A stretch of 10,026 nucleotides of DNA from DATARH01 sp046724035 (GTDB lineage Bacteria > Pseudomonadota > Alphaproteobacteria > ATCC43930 > CGMCC-115725). The notes beneath the pieces are model-generated. The model was not told where the DNA came from. It did no database searches and saw only the letters and a program-made list of their open reading frames with translations. How positions within the stretch are numbered: position 1 is the first letter of the stretch; every line of letters begins with the position of its first letter. Below are positions 5,583-10,026 of this stretch, piece after piece. A program made the translations under genes and the position numbers. The DNA lies in contig JBKOVT010000158.1 of assembly GCA_046724035.1 (NCBI GenBank), positions 1 to 10,026 of the forward strand. Reading direction: 5' to 3'.

Positions 5583-5639
5583 TTCGACAGAGCGCAGCGG
5601 CGGCCGAAGGGCGCCGCGCTGAAATTTGAGATTGTCGAA
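5583..5639 (+). promoter_or_regulatory. Enclosing stem in the rplL-rpoB spacer
   Basis: TTCGACA (5583-5589) pairs perfectly with TGTCGAA (5633-5639). Inside, GCGGC (5597-5601) can pair with GCCGC (5613-5617), extended by AGC/GCT (5591-5593 with 5618-5620). An alternative pairing CCTTCG/CGAAGG (5581-5586 with 5605-5610) competes with the outer stem, so two exclusive folds exist. In E. coli the equivalent spacer holds an attenuator and an RNase III site; a similar role here is inferred from position. Confidence 0.4.
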
Positions 5640-5674
5640 CCGGGGCGCGAGGGTACTCGCGCGCCCGGTCTTTC
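5640..5674 (+). terminator. GC-rich terminator-like hairpin (attenuator) between rplL and rpoB
   Basis: CCGGG plus GCGCGAG (5640-5651) pairs with CTCGCGC and CCCGG (5656-5662 and 5664-5668), giving 12 base pairs with a GGTA loop and one bulged G (5663). The sequence TCTTTC follows, a weak T-rich tail. It looks like a leaky intrinsic terminator, suited to lowering rpoB expression relative to the ribosomal proteins upstream. The rest of the spacer contains a further GCCGCC-AGC-GGCGGC hairpin (5723-5737) and no clear promoter. Confidence 0.45.
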
Positions 5675-5758
5675 GCGTCTTCGAGACCGAGCCCGCCCGC
5701 CGCGTTGCGGACGGTGTTCCCGGCCGCCAGCGGCGGCGTGACGGCGACTAAAGGATCT

Positions 5759-5790
5759 GGACCGCGCCCCGGGTGGGAAATGCGCGGTCC
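5759..5790 (+). promoter_or_regulatory. Perfect 9-bp hairpin next to the rpoB ribosome binding site
   Basis: GGACCGCGC (5759-5767) pairs without mismatch with GCGCGGTCC (5782-5790) around a 14-base loop containing CCCGGG. It ends 5 bases before the GAGGG ribosome binding site (5796-5800) and 16 bases before the rpoB ATG. It could stabilise the mRNA start, keep the ribosome binding site free, or bind a regulator. No T tract follows, so it is not a terminator. Confidence 0.5.
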
Positions 5791-5806
5791 GCAGCGAGGG
5801 ATATAA

Positions 5807-9979
<4,173 letters not shown>

Positions 9980-10026
9980 CTGATGGCCTGTATCCGGCCT
10001 GCAATTACAGGATTAACAGGGCGGCG
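9980..10026 (+). other. Start of the rpoB-rpoC spacer
   Basis: These 47 bases follow the rpoB TAA. CCTGTA (9987-9992) and TACAGG (10006-10011) can form a 6-bp stem with a 13-base loop. No rpoC start or ribosome binding site is visible before the window ends. rpoC would be expected next from the universal rpoB-rpoC order. Confidence 0.6.

Overview
This is a GC-rich window from an alphaproteobacterium. The evidence is the gene order tRNA-Trp, secE, nusG, rplK, rplA, rplJ, rplL, rpoB, the alphaproteobacterial style of RpoB (1390 aa, against about 1340 aa in E. coli) and the heme-copper oxidase genes next to it. A Rhodospirillales- or Rhizobiales-like lineage fits, but the sequence alone does not fix the order. 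All genes read on the + strand and little DNA is wasted.

The left third (1-2131) is the end of a cytochrome c oxidase cluster. It holds the C-terminal half of a divergent subunit III-like protein (partial), then an unrecognised three-helix membrane protein, then an oxidase assembly protein of the CtaG (caa3) family. The CtaG frame runs without a stop through a lipoprotein-like signal segment into a class I cytochrome c domain. The three genes overlap or nearly touch, so they are probably one transcript serving oxidase assembly and electron delivery at the periplasmic face.

From 2132 the content changes to core information processing. After a short spacer with a candidate promoter comes a complete tRNA-Trp (anticodon CCA, encoded 3' CCA). 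It is followed by secE (Sec translocon), nusG (transcription elongation and Rho/ribosome coupling), rplK and rplA (L11 and L1), rplJ and rplL (L10 and L7/L12 stalk), and a complete rpoB. The window ends 47 bases after the rpoB stop, before any visible rpoC start.

The coding genes here are conserved, and I see no mobile element, CRISPR array, defence island or unknown multi-gene system. The less ordinary content lies in the spacers and in the cox fusion. It comprises a 24-codon reading frame ending one base before secE, a REP-like hairpin repeat between nusG and rplK, a structured rplJ leader, a GC-rich attenuator-like hairpin between rplL and rpoB, and a perfect 9-bp hairpin just upstream of the rpoB ribosome binding site.
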